This document shows, one piece after another, positions 34,803 through 43,486 of a stretch of DNA of 64,000 bases. Position numbers and translations under genes: made by a program. The stretch is taken from NCBI RefSeq assembly GCF_026391055.1, contig NZ_JAPLET010000015.1, positions 124,001-188,000 on the forward strand. The letters run 5' to 3'. Positions within the stretch are counted from its first letter, which is position 1; every line of letters begins with the position of its first letter. The notes beneath the pieces are model-generated. The model saw only the letters and a list, made by a program, of their open reading frames with translations, was not told where the DNA came from and searched no databases. The stretch is from Spirosoma sp. (GTDB taxonomy: Bacteria; Bacteroidota; Bacteroidia; Cytophagales; Spirosomataceae).

Positions 34803-34878
34803 GTATTGAGTTGAGACCGGTCTACGTTAATGAGTTATTTGACACTTCTACACCCATCCGGGGTGGCAAACCACTACG

Positions 34879-37800
34879 TTATTGGACCCGGATGAGCTGA
34901 ACGCCCAGCACCGGACGACCATCGGCTGTAACGCCTTGTATCACCACGCGCACCGTTCGTACAACGTCCGACAGCGGAAATCGTAACTGGCTGCGTCCCT
35001 GACTGTCGGTTTGCATCAATGGTTTCCAGTACAAAACATCCCGGCGATCGACGAGGCCTGACAGGGCGGTGGTGGGTGCTTCCGCATCGTAGCGCGGGAC
35101 GTAGAACTCGCGCTGCACCGATGGGTAGCCAATAAACTGAATCGGCGTCATCCCACCCCGGGGGGGGGCGCTCCCCTGCATGGACCGGTGGCTTTTGGTA
35201 TAAAAGGCAATTACCCCGTTTCCCCCTCTGGCTCCGTATGTACCCGTCGTAATGGCACTTTTCAACACTTCAATTCGCTCAATATCAGTTGGACTGAAGA
35301 AAAACAAAGCCGTTCCATCAGGGTCCTCAATGGGCATACCATCCATTAAATACAAGGGCTGCATACCGCTTTTGAAACTACTCACACCCCGAATAAATAC
35401 CTTGTAGCTACGCGGTACAGCAGCTCCTTCCCGGGTGACTGTCACGCCCGTCAAACGTCCTTGGATCATTTCGTATAGATTCTGGTAGGATGACGATTTC
35501 TCATCGACCAGTAAAACAGCATCAGCCTCGTTGTGCAAACTACGCTGTTGAATATCATCGGGCCTTTTATCGAATTTTTGCGCCCGAACGATCACCTCTT
35601 TCAACACTTTCGCCGTTTTATCGCGGTACAAATCGGCGTTGGCTTCCTGCCGAGCACGGGCCGCTTCCAGTTGGGCCCGCAAGGTTGATCCGTTTGGCGC
35701 AACCGGTAGTTTGCCATACTCCCACAACGTACCCGGCCCTTCCTGAACCAGAAAGGCTTCTTTAGCCGATATGTTTTTTAATTGACGATCGGTGATTTGC
35801 GTCAGTAGCCGCACTGTGTCGGCAATGGCCATTCCCGCCAGCCGGAAGCGGCCCCGTTCGTCAGTGCCCGCCGATTTTATGGACGATTGCCCGGCTATTG
35901 GCGCTATGATAAATTGTGCGCCGGGTATGGGTTGATTTTTCGAATTCACAATACGTCCCCTGAGCGATATACCACCCAGTCGTTCCGTTTCGGGTGTGCC
36001 GCTGACCCGTCGCCAACCTTGGGTTAATAACAGGTCGTCCAGCGCCTGACGGGTTTGGGCGGTGTGATTCATCACGTATTGATTAGGGTTTTCGATCCGT
36101 CCCCGAAGCTCTCCCGTTAGCAACAGATGGGCGGGCAACGTAGCCTCGGCGGTATCATCCGGCACCTGGTCAGCATCGATAATTGACGCCGATAGAGCGG
36201 CTAATGTCGGTGATCCCTTATCGGTCAGATTGATACTCAGGATGGCCTGCTCGCGGGGTTGATAACGGGTTTTGTTTACGCCCATCCGCACATGGACCGG
36301 CGCGATGAATTCGGGCACAAAAATTAGTCGCTCGGCTTGCGGTTTGGCGATGGCATCGTACAGGGTAATTTGCGCCAGGCCCGGTAACCAGCTCATCATG
36401 GGCAGGCTTAGTTTCGCCACCCCACTTTGCAGGAGAATTTTTCGCTGATCGACCACCCGGCCGTGCTGCTGAATCAGGATATAGACGGAGTCAGCAACGG
36501 CCCGGTTAGGGCTCAGTATGGTCAACGCCAAACGGGTGGTATCGCTGATCGCATCGGCCGAAAGCAACAGTCCTTCCGGTTCGGGTTTTGGCAATGGAAC
36601 GCGCTGCGGCTGGTTGTTGTACGTCAGGTCGGCGTAATATGTCCGTTGCGGCTTTGGCTCCATCGATACGCTGGTCATTCCCTGCGGATTGGTTTTGAAA
36701 CGAACGACTTCGGCACCCTGGTCGTCGACAATACGACCCGCTATTGACAAACCACGCCCGTCAGGCTGTACGATTTTGACGCCCAGACGCGCGGGCAATC
36801 CCGTAATCCAGCGACCCCCTTCCGGCAAAATCTGAACATCTACTGGCTGAGCAGCCGAATTACTCCGTATCGGCACCTCGTTCTGAAACAGATTATAGAT
36901 TGCCACAGACCGCTCAAAAGCCGGGCGTCTTTGGGCGTCATCTTCATCAGTATAGGCGCGCAGGCGATAGGTTCCCGTCAGGAGGGTATCCGACAGGCGG
37001 AAGTTACCCTCGCCCCGTCCATCAATAATGCGTACCCACTGGTGCTGTACGAGCTTGCCGGTTGACGAAAGCAGGTCGACATGAATAGCCGTTTCGCCAC
37101 TGGCTCGCTGGTAACTGGCCGCGTCAAGTACGTACGTACTGATCCAGAGCCGATCGCCAGTGGCGTAAACCGGTTTGTCGATGTGTACAAACATGGCGGG
37201 AGCCAGCCACTTGAATCGGTCATTAAAGGTTGTCGTGATCCGTTCCATTCGAGCGTCGGGTGGGGCGAGTTTTCCCTTTGTCGCTACCGGTTCGTTCGTG
37301 AGCGTTTCCTTTTCAGTCCCATCGGGTTTCCAGTCGGCGGGGAGCATGGTCGATAGCCGGTCATTCCCCATTGATCCTTTCGCTTCCATCCCTTCCGGCA
37401 TCGTAATAATCCCATCGACGGTCAGTTGCAGCTGACCGCTAGGCAGACTCATTTCAGTATAAGCGTAACGGGCATCGGGATAGGGCGAGAAACCTGAGAC
37501 CGCATTCGTGTAGAATACGATCAGTTTCATGGGCGAAACCAGCCGTCGTTCGGTCGCTAACCGACCGGGTTGAATTAACGTAGACGTCTTAATGGGAATC
37601 AGACGCTTGTAGTCGCTAACCGCAGCGGCCAGCGTAATTGATCGACCTTCGAGGGAGATCGGTTTCGTAACATCTTCCTGGTAGACCAGAAAACCGGCCT
37701 CTTTGAACGTATTATCCGCCAGGCTGGCCATCAGGTGCCGGATTGAGCCTTTGTAGGCGGTCAACCGGTTACGCCGAAACTGGTTGGCTTGCCGTTCGTT

Positions 37801-38427
37801 CTGGGGTTTTATTTCTTCAAAACGGGCCGTACCCGCCGAATAAACATTTCCTGATGAATTCGCATCGAAATGCTGTAACGCGTAAATCAACCGATAGCCC
37901 AGCGCCTGATTTTCGATAATCAACGGCTCAGTAGCCGTTGCATACAGATGCCCTTTATCTTCGTTAAAACTAATCACTTCGCCGTTTACCAGCCAACACT
38001 GGCCGCCAAACGGCTCGCCGAAGAGTTGCTTTTTAAACTGCCGCAACTGGCGTTCCCACTGCTTCGGATTGCCCCGTACGGTTACGGCCTCCAGCGTTTG
38101 TTCACTCGGTTTTAGCTGGAAATTTGCTTTCTGCGGTGTTGTATTATCGAATCGAATTATTTGCCTGGCAGGTTGATAGCCAACAAATGAAGCAGCTATT
38201 TCGACCGTACCCAGTGGCACGCCTGTCAACGTATAAAAGCCTTTGTCGTCGGTTATTGCCCCGCGCGTTGATCCATTTACGTAGACGTTGGCAAACGGCA
38301 TGGGTTTCCCCGTCGTGGCATCCGTTACGTAGCCGGTCAGTAGGGCGGCCGTTTGTCCATGAGCCAGACGGATCGATTCCAGAAGCAGAAGGGCTATTAT
38401 CCAACTCAGGAAGAACGAGCAGCGCAT
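34879..38427 (-). CDS. Giant exported CarboxypepD_reg / macroglobulin-like / TonB-plug chimera
   Basis: A 1182-residue protein with a signal peptide (about 1-24) and an ordered set of modules. A CarboxypepD_reg-like domain (about 28-110, TGYVTDATTGKPMPFANVYV) comes first. A long region follows with a macroglobulin MG2-like strand near residue 412 (FVHIDKPVYATGDRLW). Then come further Ig-like repeats, a second regulatory domain (about 821-890, LRGRIVNSKNQPIPGAQF) and a TonB plug-like domain (about 972-1086, RLTGVTVTREGAAVP and TYGARGGNGVIAFYT). No barrel follows, so this is not a transporter. Similar proteins occur in Bacteroidota with no assigned function. It may be a periplasmic or surface interaction protein. 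Confidence 0.85.
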   Translation of the reverse strand: MRCSFFLSWIIALLLLESIRLAHGQTAALLTGYVTDATTGKPMPFANVYVNGSTRGAITDDKGFYTLTGVPLGTVEIAASFVGYQPARQIIRFDNTTPQKANFQLKPSEQTLEAVTVRGNPKQWERQLRQFKKQLFGEPFGGQCWLVNGEVISFNEDKGHLYATATEPLIIENQALGYRLIYALQHFDANSSGNVYSAGTARFEEIKPQNERQANQFRRNRLTAYKGSIRHLMASLADNTFKEAGFLVYQEDVTKPISLEGRSITLAAAVSDYKRLIPIKTSTLIQPGRLATERRLVSPMKLIVFYTNAVSGFSPYPDARYAYTEMSLPSGQLQLTVDGIITMPEGMEAKGSMGNDRLSTMLPADWKPDGTEKETLTNEPVATKGKLAPPDARMERITTTFNDRFKWLAPAMFVHIDKPVYATGDRLWISTYVLDAASYQRASGETAIHVDLLSSTGKLVQHQWVRIIDGRGEGNFRLSDTLLTGTYRLRAYTDEDDAQRRPAFERSVAIYNLFQNEVPIRSNSAAQPVDVQILPEGGRWITGLPARLGVKIVQPDGRGLSIAGRIVDDQGAEVVRFKTNPQGMTSVSMEPKPQRTYYADLTYNNQPQRVPLPKPEPEGLLLSADAISDTTRLALTILSPNRAVADSVYILIQQHGRVVDQRKILLQSGVAKLSLPMMSWLPGLAQITLYDAIAKPQAERLIFVPEFIAPVHVRMGVNKTRYQPREQAILSINLTDKGSPTLAALSASIIDADQVPDDTAEATLPAHLLLTGELRGRIENPNQYVMNHTAQTRQALDDLLLTQGWRRVSGTPETERLGGISLRGRIVNSKNQPIPGAQFIIAPIAGQSSIKSAGTDERGRFRLAGMAIADTVRLLTQITDRQLKNISAKEAFLVQEGPGTLWEYGKLPVAPNGSTLRAQLEAARARQEANADLYRDKTAKVLKEVIVRAQKFDKRPDDIQQRSLHNEADAVLLVDEKSSSYQNLYEMIQGRLTGVTVTREGAAVPRSYKVFIRGVSSFKSGMQPLYLMDGMPIEDPDGTALFFFSPTDIERIEVLKSAITTGTYGARGGNGVIAFYTKSHRSMQGSAPPRGGMTPIQFIGYPSVQREFYVPRYDAEAPTTALSGLVDRRDVLYWKPLMQTDSQGRSQLRFPLSDVVRTVRVVIQGVTADGRPVLGVQLIRVQ

Positions 38428-38596
38428 AGGCGTTAGATTATCCTTTAGAAAGAGACCCCCTGTGTACTTATACCTATGACTATTTGTTTTTGGGACATGA
38501 TCCGCTTAGTAGATATATGTTTGTAGGTTAATATAACTAGGCTTGCCAACTAGATAAGTTGACAACCTCGTGTATCTTCGGGAAAAGTACGTTGAG

Positions 38597-39004
38597 ATGA
38601 GACTAGCGACAAACCCACTAATCTATGTAGTTGACGACGATCCTAACCACCTGGACCTGGTGAACTACATTTTTAGGAAGTACCACGCTCACTGTAAATT
38701 GCGCTGTTTCAGCGATGGGACGGATATGCTCTTTCATATGACCCATAAGTTAGACCGACAGCTACCTAACTTAATTTTGCTGGACTGGAACATGCCGGTT
38801 ATGGCGGGCAACCATGTGCTGGAGCTTTTACGGATGGATTCACAATGGCAATCGATTCCGGTCGTCGTGCTCAGCAATTCGGAAGTCGATAAGGACCGTG
38901 CCCGAAGCTATCACTTAGGTGGGCGGGCTTTCATTGCTAAAGCTGAAACGCTCCAGGAGCTTATCGATACAATCGCTTTGATCCTGGAGTTGTGGTTACC
39001 CTAA
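38597..39004 (+). CDS. Single-domain response regulator (CheY-like)
   Basis: A 135-residue receiver domain with no output domain. The acidic pocket (VVDDDPN, residues 11-17), phosphoacceptor D63 (LLDWNMP), the switch serine in VVVLSNS and the lysine in FIAKAE are all intact, so it should be phosphorylated. Output must be through protein contact. No histidine kinase is adjacent. Bacteroidota have many such orphan receivers. ATG 38597 is used. The upstream GTG extension would add nine residues before the first strand. Confidence 0.92.
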   Translation: MRLATNPLIYVVDDDPNHLDLVNYIFRKYHAHCKLRCFSDGTDMLFHMTHKLDRQLPNLILLDWNMPVMAGNHVLELLRMDSQWQSIPVVVLSNSEVDKDRARSYHLGGRAFIAKAETLQELIDTIALILELWLP

Positions 39005-39052
39005 GCGCTCCATCCTCCTGCGCTCCATAATTACCATTGACTTATATTTTAG

Positions 39053-40123
39053 CTACCGGCGGCCAGCCAGGTAACGGCGGACAGGCTCATCATATACGAG
39101 CTGTATTAGATAGGCAAAAGCAGCAAGAAAAATCACTCCGGTAATAATAATCAGTGACAGGTTCAATGTGTCTGGCTTATGCCGGGCCAGATAGCTGCCG
39201 AAAATCCACATAGCCCAGTAATGAGTCATGTAGAGAGGGTAGGATAGGTTACCCAAAAAAACACACAGTTTTTTAAGCTTGGGCGATGGGCTAGCCCCCG
39301 CTCCAGTTGCAATCAGGGCGGGGAAAAAGAGCAGCACGACGATTGGTTCGGTTAGCCAGTTCCATTGAGTAAAGGGCATAAGAAAGGCCAGCATCAGCAG
39401 CACCGCCATACCTGCGAAGCCAAGCCTATTCTTTATGAGCCAGTTGGCCCGGTAGATGAATAACCCGGCCATAAACGAGTACGCTATGCGGGCACTGCCA
39501 TCCCAGAAGTTAGAGCCTGCCCAACCGCCCAGCAGGTTGCCCGACCGGTAGCTGACAAAACACAGGGCTATTGCAGCCAGTACGATCAATACCGACAGGT
39601 AACGACGGCTGATTCGGAACAAGATTAAGGCATAGATGATATTGGCCACGTATTCCCAGAACAACGACCACGCCGGTGCGTTAAAACTGAACAGGTTGAA
39701 AGCCCGCTCTTTCATGATGGGCAGCGGAATGAGGCATACCGAGCAAATAAAGGTCAGCCACAGGTTTACCTTACCAGACAAGTTGGACTGATCGGCAAAG
39801 GGATCGAAGAGAAATCCCAGCAACCCTAGTACCGATCCTAAGACGACCAGGGGGTGCAACCGGATCAGTCGTAGTTTTAAAAATGCAGTGAGTCCTAATC
39901 CAGAGATTCGGTCATCATAGGCGTAACCGATGACAAAGCCCGATAAGCAAAAGAAGAAATCGACGGCTAAAAATCCGTGGGCGATGAAGTTGCCGCTAGG
40001 ATCGGAGTATACCCACTCCATGAAGTGGAAGATGACGATGGCCAGAGCCGCTACCCCGCGTAATCCATCCAGTATAACAAAGTGGGGCTTTGCGTTTGTA
40101 TTAGCCAAATTTATGTCTTCCAT
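39053..40123 (-). CDS. Acyltransferase 3 family membrane protein
   Basis: A 356-residue integral membrane O-acyltransferase of the acyltransferase-3/OatA type, with about ten hydrophobic segments. The diagnostic N-terminal motif FVILDGLRGVAALAIVIFHF (about 14-33, putative catalytic histidine at its end) and RLIRLHPLVVLGSVLG are present. It would transfer acetyl or another acyl group to a cell-surface polysaccharide, lipid or peptidoglycan. Without a C-terminal SGNH domain its acceptor cannot be guessed. It is monocistronic, convergent with the receiver gene across 48 bases. Confidence 0.9.
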   Translation of the reverse strand: MEDINLANTNAKPHFVILDGLRGVAALAIVIFHFMEWVYSDPSGNFIAHGFLAVDFFFCLSGFVIGYAYDDRISGLGLTAFLKLRLIRLHPLVVLGSVLGLLGFLFDPFADQSNLSGKVNLWLTFICSVCLIPLPIMKERAFNLFSFNAPAWSLFWEYVANIIYALILFRISRRYLSVLIVLAAIALCFVSYRSGNLLGGWAGSNFWDGSARIAYSFMAGLFIYRANWLIKNRLGFAGMAVLLMLAFLMPFTQWNWLTEPIVVLLFFPALIATGAGASPSPKLKKLCVFLGNLSYPLYMTHYWAMWIFGSYLARHKPDTLNLSLIIITGVIFLAAFAYLIQLVYDEPVRRYLAGRR

Positions 40124-40405
40124 ACCTATGTGGTTGCATCTCCTTTTGAAACGGTTCTATATTTTGTTGTAGTTGCTGCGTTTACACGGCGAAAATAATA
40201 ACCCCAGCCATTGTAAGCCTGTTTGAAAGTTGGGTAGGCAGGTTAGACGAGAGTTGTTAAAATAGATGACAGGCTCAATTGAACAGGCATTGTAGCCCGG
40301 TATCTTAAGCCTCCGATTTATTTTCAACTGGGACAGATTGACACAACCAACACCAGCTATAAACAGATGACGGTTTTTTCACAAATTAGCTAAAAAATTC
40401 TCCGT

Positions 40406-41002
40406 ATGTCAACGCCAACACTTCTCATTGCTGTTTATGCCGACAGTCCATCTGCGTGGCGGCAGTGGCTCGCCGAGAATCAGGCGACCGAAAGGAGCGT
40501 CTGGCTGGCTATTTACAAGAAGGCAAGCGATAAGCCCAGCGTTACGTATGACGAAGCCGTAGACGAAGCCCTTTGTTTCGGCTGGATTGACAGCTCTGTC
40601 AGAAAGGGAGATGCCGACCACTATTTTCAGTTTTTTACCCGGCGTAGTCCCAGAAGTAACTGGAGCAGAGTCAACAAGGCGAAAGTCGATAAACTGCTGA
40701 AAGCCGGAAAAATGACCGAAGCCGGTATGGTGATGGTTGACCTTGCCAAACGAACCGGTACCTGGACGGCGCTCGATGAGGTCGAGAATCTAATCTGCCC
40801 ACCGGATTTGGCTGCTGAGTTCCATGAAAATCCGATGGCAAAAGGGTATTTTGATGCATTTCCTAAATCCGTGAAGCGAGGTATTCTGGAATGGCTGCTC
40901 AATGCGAAAACGGCCACAACGCGGGCCAAACGTATTCGGGAAATCGTTACACTGGCCGAACGGAACGAACGCGCCAATCAGTATGTACCCAAGTCGACAT
41001 GA
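40406..41002 (+). CDS. YdeI/OmpD-associated family protein
   Basis: A 198-residue cytosolic protein of the YdeI / OmdA family. It carries the family patterns SVWLAIYKK, VDEALCFGWIDS and FTRRSPRSNWSRVNK, and a C-terminal helical region (KTATTRAKRIREIVTLAERNER cut after KTATTRAKRIREI). Homologues are linked to bacteriocin or peptide resistance and to acid or oxidative stress in some bacteria. The biochemical activity is unknown. It is monocistronic, with a 282-base AT-rich spacer upstream in which no clear promoter is seen. Confidence 0.87.
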   Translation: MSTPTLLIAVYADSPSAWRQWLAENQATERSVWLAIYKKASDKPSVTYDEAVDEALCFGWIDSSVRKGDADHYFQFFTRRSPRSNWSRVNKAKVDKLLKAGKMTEAGMVMVDLAKRTGTWTALDEVENLICPPDLAAEFHENPMAKGYFDAFPKSVKRGILEWLLNAKTATTRAKRIREIVTLAERNERANQYVPKST

Positions 41003-41119
41003 GCCTGCCGATTGATAGGTTTAATAATCTGTTCACGAACGTAGACCCGTTGTTCATGATAAGGTAATAGATGAGGTTGATTTTTGCGGGAATTATCCCC
41101 GCATTCTTTTTCCTCCTTT

Positions 41120-42436
41120 ATGACCCGTCTATCGCTACGCACTACACTTGGTATTATTACTGCATTTGCCCTGCTTACCACCGCCTGTGAAGACCACAGG
41201 CTTGTTTCCCTGCCTAACTTTCCGGCTATTGTTGACGCGACCAACCCCGACACGTTTCTGCCGACAGTTCTAGCGGATGTCAACGGTGTTAAGGTGTACA
41301 ATGGGGGCTTCGGGTCGGCCATAGTTGCGGATCCGAACGATCCGGGTGCTTTCTTTATGCTCACCGACCGCGGACCAAACATAGATGGTACAATAGCTAA
41401 TTCAAAAGTCTTTGCCGTCCCAGCCTTCGCTCCTCAAATCGGTAAATTCCGGGTTAAAAATGGCTTGATGACACTCGAAAAAATCATTGAGTTGAAGAAT
41501 AACGCTGGCGTTAAGCTCAATGGTTTGCCAAACCCGATCAATGTGGGTGGAACAGGCGAGCTTGCACTTGACGTGAACGGCAATGACCTCGGTACCAGTG
41601 CAGACGGTATCGACTCCGAAGGGCTCGCCGTTGCTTCTGACGGTACATTCTGGGTAAGTGACGAGTATGGCCCTCACATTGTCCATTTCGATGCAAACGG
41701 GCAGACAATGGAGCGAATCAACCCATTTGGTACGGGTACCGGTGGCCGAAAGATCCCGCTTGTCTTTGCTAAGCGTCGGGCCAATCGGGGTATGGAGGGG
41801 CTAACCATTACGCCCGATGGGAAAACGCTGGTAGGTATCATGCAGTTTCCTCTCTACAATCCATCCTCAGCCGCTATTTCGGGCTCACTGGTGACGCGTA
41901 TACTTACATTCGATATTGCGATAGGAGCCACGAAGCAATTCGTTTACCTGATCGAAAAGTCGAATCTACAGGCCGTTAGTGAGATTGCGGCTGTATCAAA
42001 TACAACGTTTCTGGTTCTTGAACGGGATGGTGAGTACGGTACCGATGCCAATAAGTCTACCCTGTTCAAACGCGTTTATAAAGTTGATCTGGCTGGTGCT
42101 ACGGACATATCTGACCCCGCCAATGGGGCGAACGGCAAGCTCTATGGCGGTCAAACCGTTGAAGAACTTAAAACAGCCGCTGCCTTGCAGACCAACGGTA
42201 TCGTTCCCGTCAGCAAGACGCTTGTTCTGGATTTGGCTACCGAAACTACGCCCGTTTATCCGCACGATAAGGCGGAGGGAATTGCGCTGATAAGCCCTAC
42301 GCTGTTAGCCGTGTCAAATGATGATGATTTCGGCGTGACAGGCACCGGCACTTACACCGCCAAAATACTGCCTTCTACCAATACAATCGACAAAAATCGG
42401 GTGTATTTTATCACCTTAAAGTCACCCGTAAAGTAG
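41120..42436 (+). CDS. Lipoprotein of the phytase-esterase-like (PF13449-type) beta-propeller family
   Basis: Exported lipoprotein of 438 residues. The signal peptide ends at a lipobox with cysteine 23 (ALLTTACEDH). The body has propeller-like repeats with the family segments GGFGSAIVADPNDPGAFFML, GIDSEGLAVASDGTFWVSDE and RRANRGMEGLTITPDGK. The C-terminal DKAEGIALISPTLLAVSNDDDFG is also typical. The family is described as having an esterase-like phytase activity domain. Hydrolysis of phosphoesters is possible but should not be assumed. TTG 41084 could extend the frame, but ATG 41120 gives the lipoprotein signal. Confidence 0.82.
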   Translation: MTRLSLRTTLGIITAFALLTTACEDHRLVSLPNFPAIVDATNPDTFLPTVLADVNGVKVYNGGFGSAIVADPNDPGAFFMLTDRGPNIDGTIANSKVFAVPAFAPQIGKFRVKNGLMTLEKIIELKNNAGVKLNGLPNPINVGGTGELALDVNGNDLGTSADGIDSEGLAVASDGTFWVSDEYGPHIVHFDANGQTMERINPFGTGTGGRKIPLVFAKRRANRGMEGLTITPDGKTLVGIMQFPLYNPSSAAISGSLVTRILTFDIAIGATKQFVYLIEKSNLQAVSEIAAVSNTTFLVLERDGEYGTDANKSTLFKRVYKVDLAGATDISDPANGANGKLYGGQTVEELKTAAALQTNGIVPVSKTLVLDLATETTPVYPHDKAEGIALISPTLLAVSNDDDFGVTGTGTYTAKILPSTNTIDKNRVYFITLKSPVK

Positions 42437-42485
42437 CTTATATCCGCTTCGTTTTGCTGGTTTCTATAGTATACCAGCCATTGTT

Positions 42486-42517
42486 GAGGTCTGTAACTAC
42501 CGTTACAGACCTCTTTT
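42486..42517 (+). terminator. Terminator after the phytase-like lipoprotein gene
   Basis: A 12-bp perfect stem (42486-42497 with 42502-42513), loop TACC, followed by TTTT. Confidence 0.9.
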
Positions 42518-42577
42518 CGTTCGGGACTGTATCGTAACATTCTAAATTACGGCTATCCGCAAAACTGGGTCCTTAAA

Positions 42578-42611
42578 TTGCACAAACGATTCCTTGATTG
42601 TTATACATTTG
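42578..42611 (+). promoter_or_regulatory. Promoter for the dehydrogenase subunit 3 gene
   Basis: A TTG at 42578-42580 and TACATTTG at 42604-42611 are separated by 23 bases, within the Bacteroidota promoter range. Transcription would begin near 42618, about 40 bases upstream of ATG 42659, which supports that ATG over the longer frame. Confidence 0.65.
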
Positions 42612-42658
42612 TACTTCCTTATATCGTTCTATTTGAAAGTTTAATTCGCTCTACGCAC

Positions 42659-43297
42659 ATGAACAGAAGAGACGCCCTCATGCGGGTGGCCGCCCTGGCT
42701 GGCTCAGCAATAGCGCTGCCCGCTTTGGCCGATACGCTCGAAGCTTCGGCTGCCCGACGCGCCCTGACGGGCAAACCGCTTTTCTTCACGGCCGACCAGG
42801 ATGCGACCGTTGCTGAACTGGCTGATACTATAATTCCAACAACAAAAACACCGGGTGCCAAAGCGGCCAAGGTGAATGAGGTAATCGATATTATTCTGAA
42901 AGACTGCTACAAGGCAGATGATCAGCAACGCTTCGTGGAAGGGTTGACCCGGACTAACAAACTAAGCCAGGATGCTTATGGTAAGGCGTTTGTTCAACTC
43001 GATCCAACTCAACGAATTGCGATTGTAACAAAATTACAAACGGAGGCTAAAGACCAGCTGGCACAGATGAATTCGAACAAGGCCACTGCCAAAGTCGAAA
43101 ACTCACAGGCTGATCTACAGATGCCGGATGCAAAGAAACGGTACACGCCGTTCTTCACCATGTTGAAAGACTTGACGCTGACCGGCTACTTTACGTCGGA
43201 GATCGGTGCTACCCAGGCGCTCGAATACGTAGCGGTTCCAGGTCGTTACGACGGTTGTGTTACGCTTAAGCCCGGTCAAAAGGCGTGGGCGATTTAA
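42659..43297 (+). CDS. Gluconate 2-dehydrogenase subunit 3 family protein, Tat-exported
   Basis: Small subunit (212 residues) of a membrane-associated sugar or sugar-acid dehydrogenase. The N-terminus has a twin-arginine signal (MNRRDALMRVAALAGSAIA, ending ALPALA). The mature part has the family helix ELADTIIPTTKTPGAKAAKV and C-terminal ALEYVAVPGRYDGC. It should carry the signal-less flavoprotein encoded 190 bases downstream through the Tat pore as a folded pair. No cytochrome c subunit is nearby, so the electron acceptor is unknown. An AG-rich inverted repeat separates the two genes. Confidence 0.9.
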   Translation: MNRRDALMRVAALAGSAIALPALADTLEASAARRALTGKPLFFTADQDATVAELADTIIPTTKTPGAKAAKVNEVIDIILKDCYKADDQQRFVEGLTRTNKLSQDAYGKAFVQLDPTQRIAIVTKLQTEAKDQLAQMNSNKATAKVENSQADLQMPDAKKRYTPFFTMLKDLTLTGYFTSEIGATQALEYVAVPGRYDGCVTLKPGQKAWAI

Positions 43298-43304
43298 CTA
43301 GTAA

Positions 43305-43468
43305 GTAGGAGCGAGGATCGAACCGCCGAAGCGGTGAGAAGAGAGGAGTTGCTGACGCAAGCCAGGAACGAACCAGCCCTTCTAATTCCTGATTCCTACC
43401 TCCTTAGAATAAACCAGTATGCAGGAATGAGTTTTATGGCGCGTCAGCTCTCCTAACTCCTACCTACT
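43305..43468. repeat. Intergenic AG/CT-rich inverted repeats between dehydrogenase genes
   Basis: The spacer contains GTAGGAGCGAGGA-like sequence near 43307 and its inverted counterpart near 43450-43466 (TCCTAACTCCTACCTACT). Between them is a second imperfect pair built on GGAG..GCTGACGC. The motif family is the same as at 22814-22897. It has no ORF and no simple terminator. Confidence 0.6.
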
Positions 43469-43486
43469 AACTCCTTAAAAAAACAC

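Noticed and set aside
42578-42658. Longer N-terminus for dehydrogenase subunit 3
   Set aside because: It would place codons over the promoter elements and hide the twin-arginine signal.
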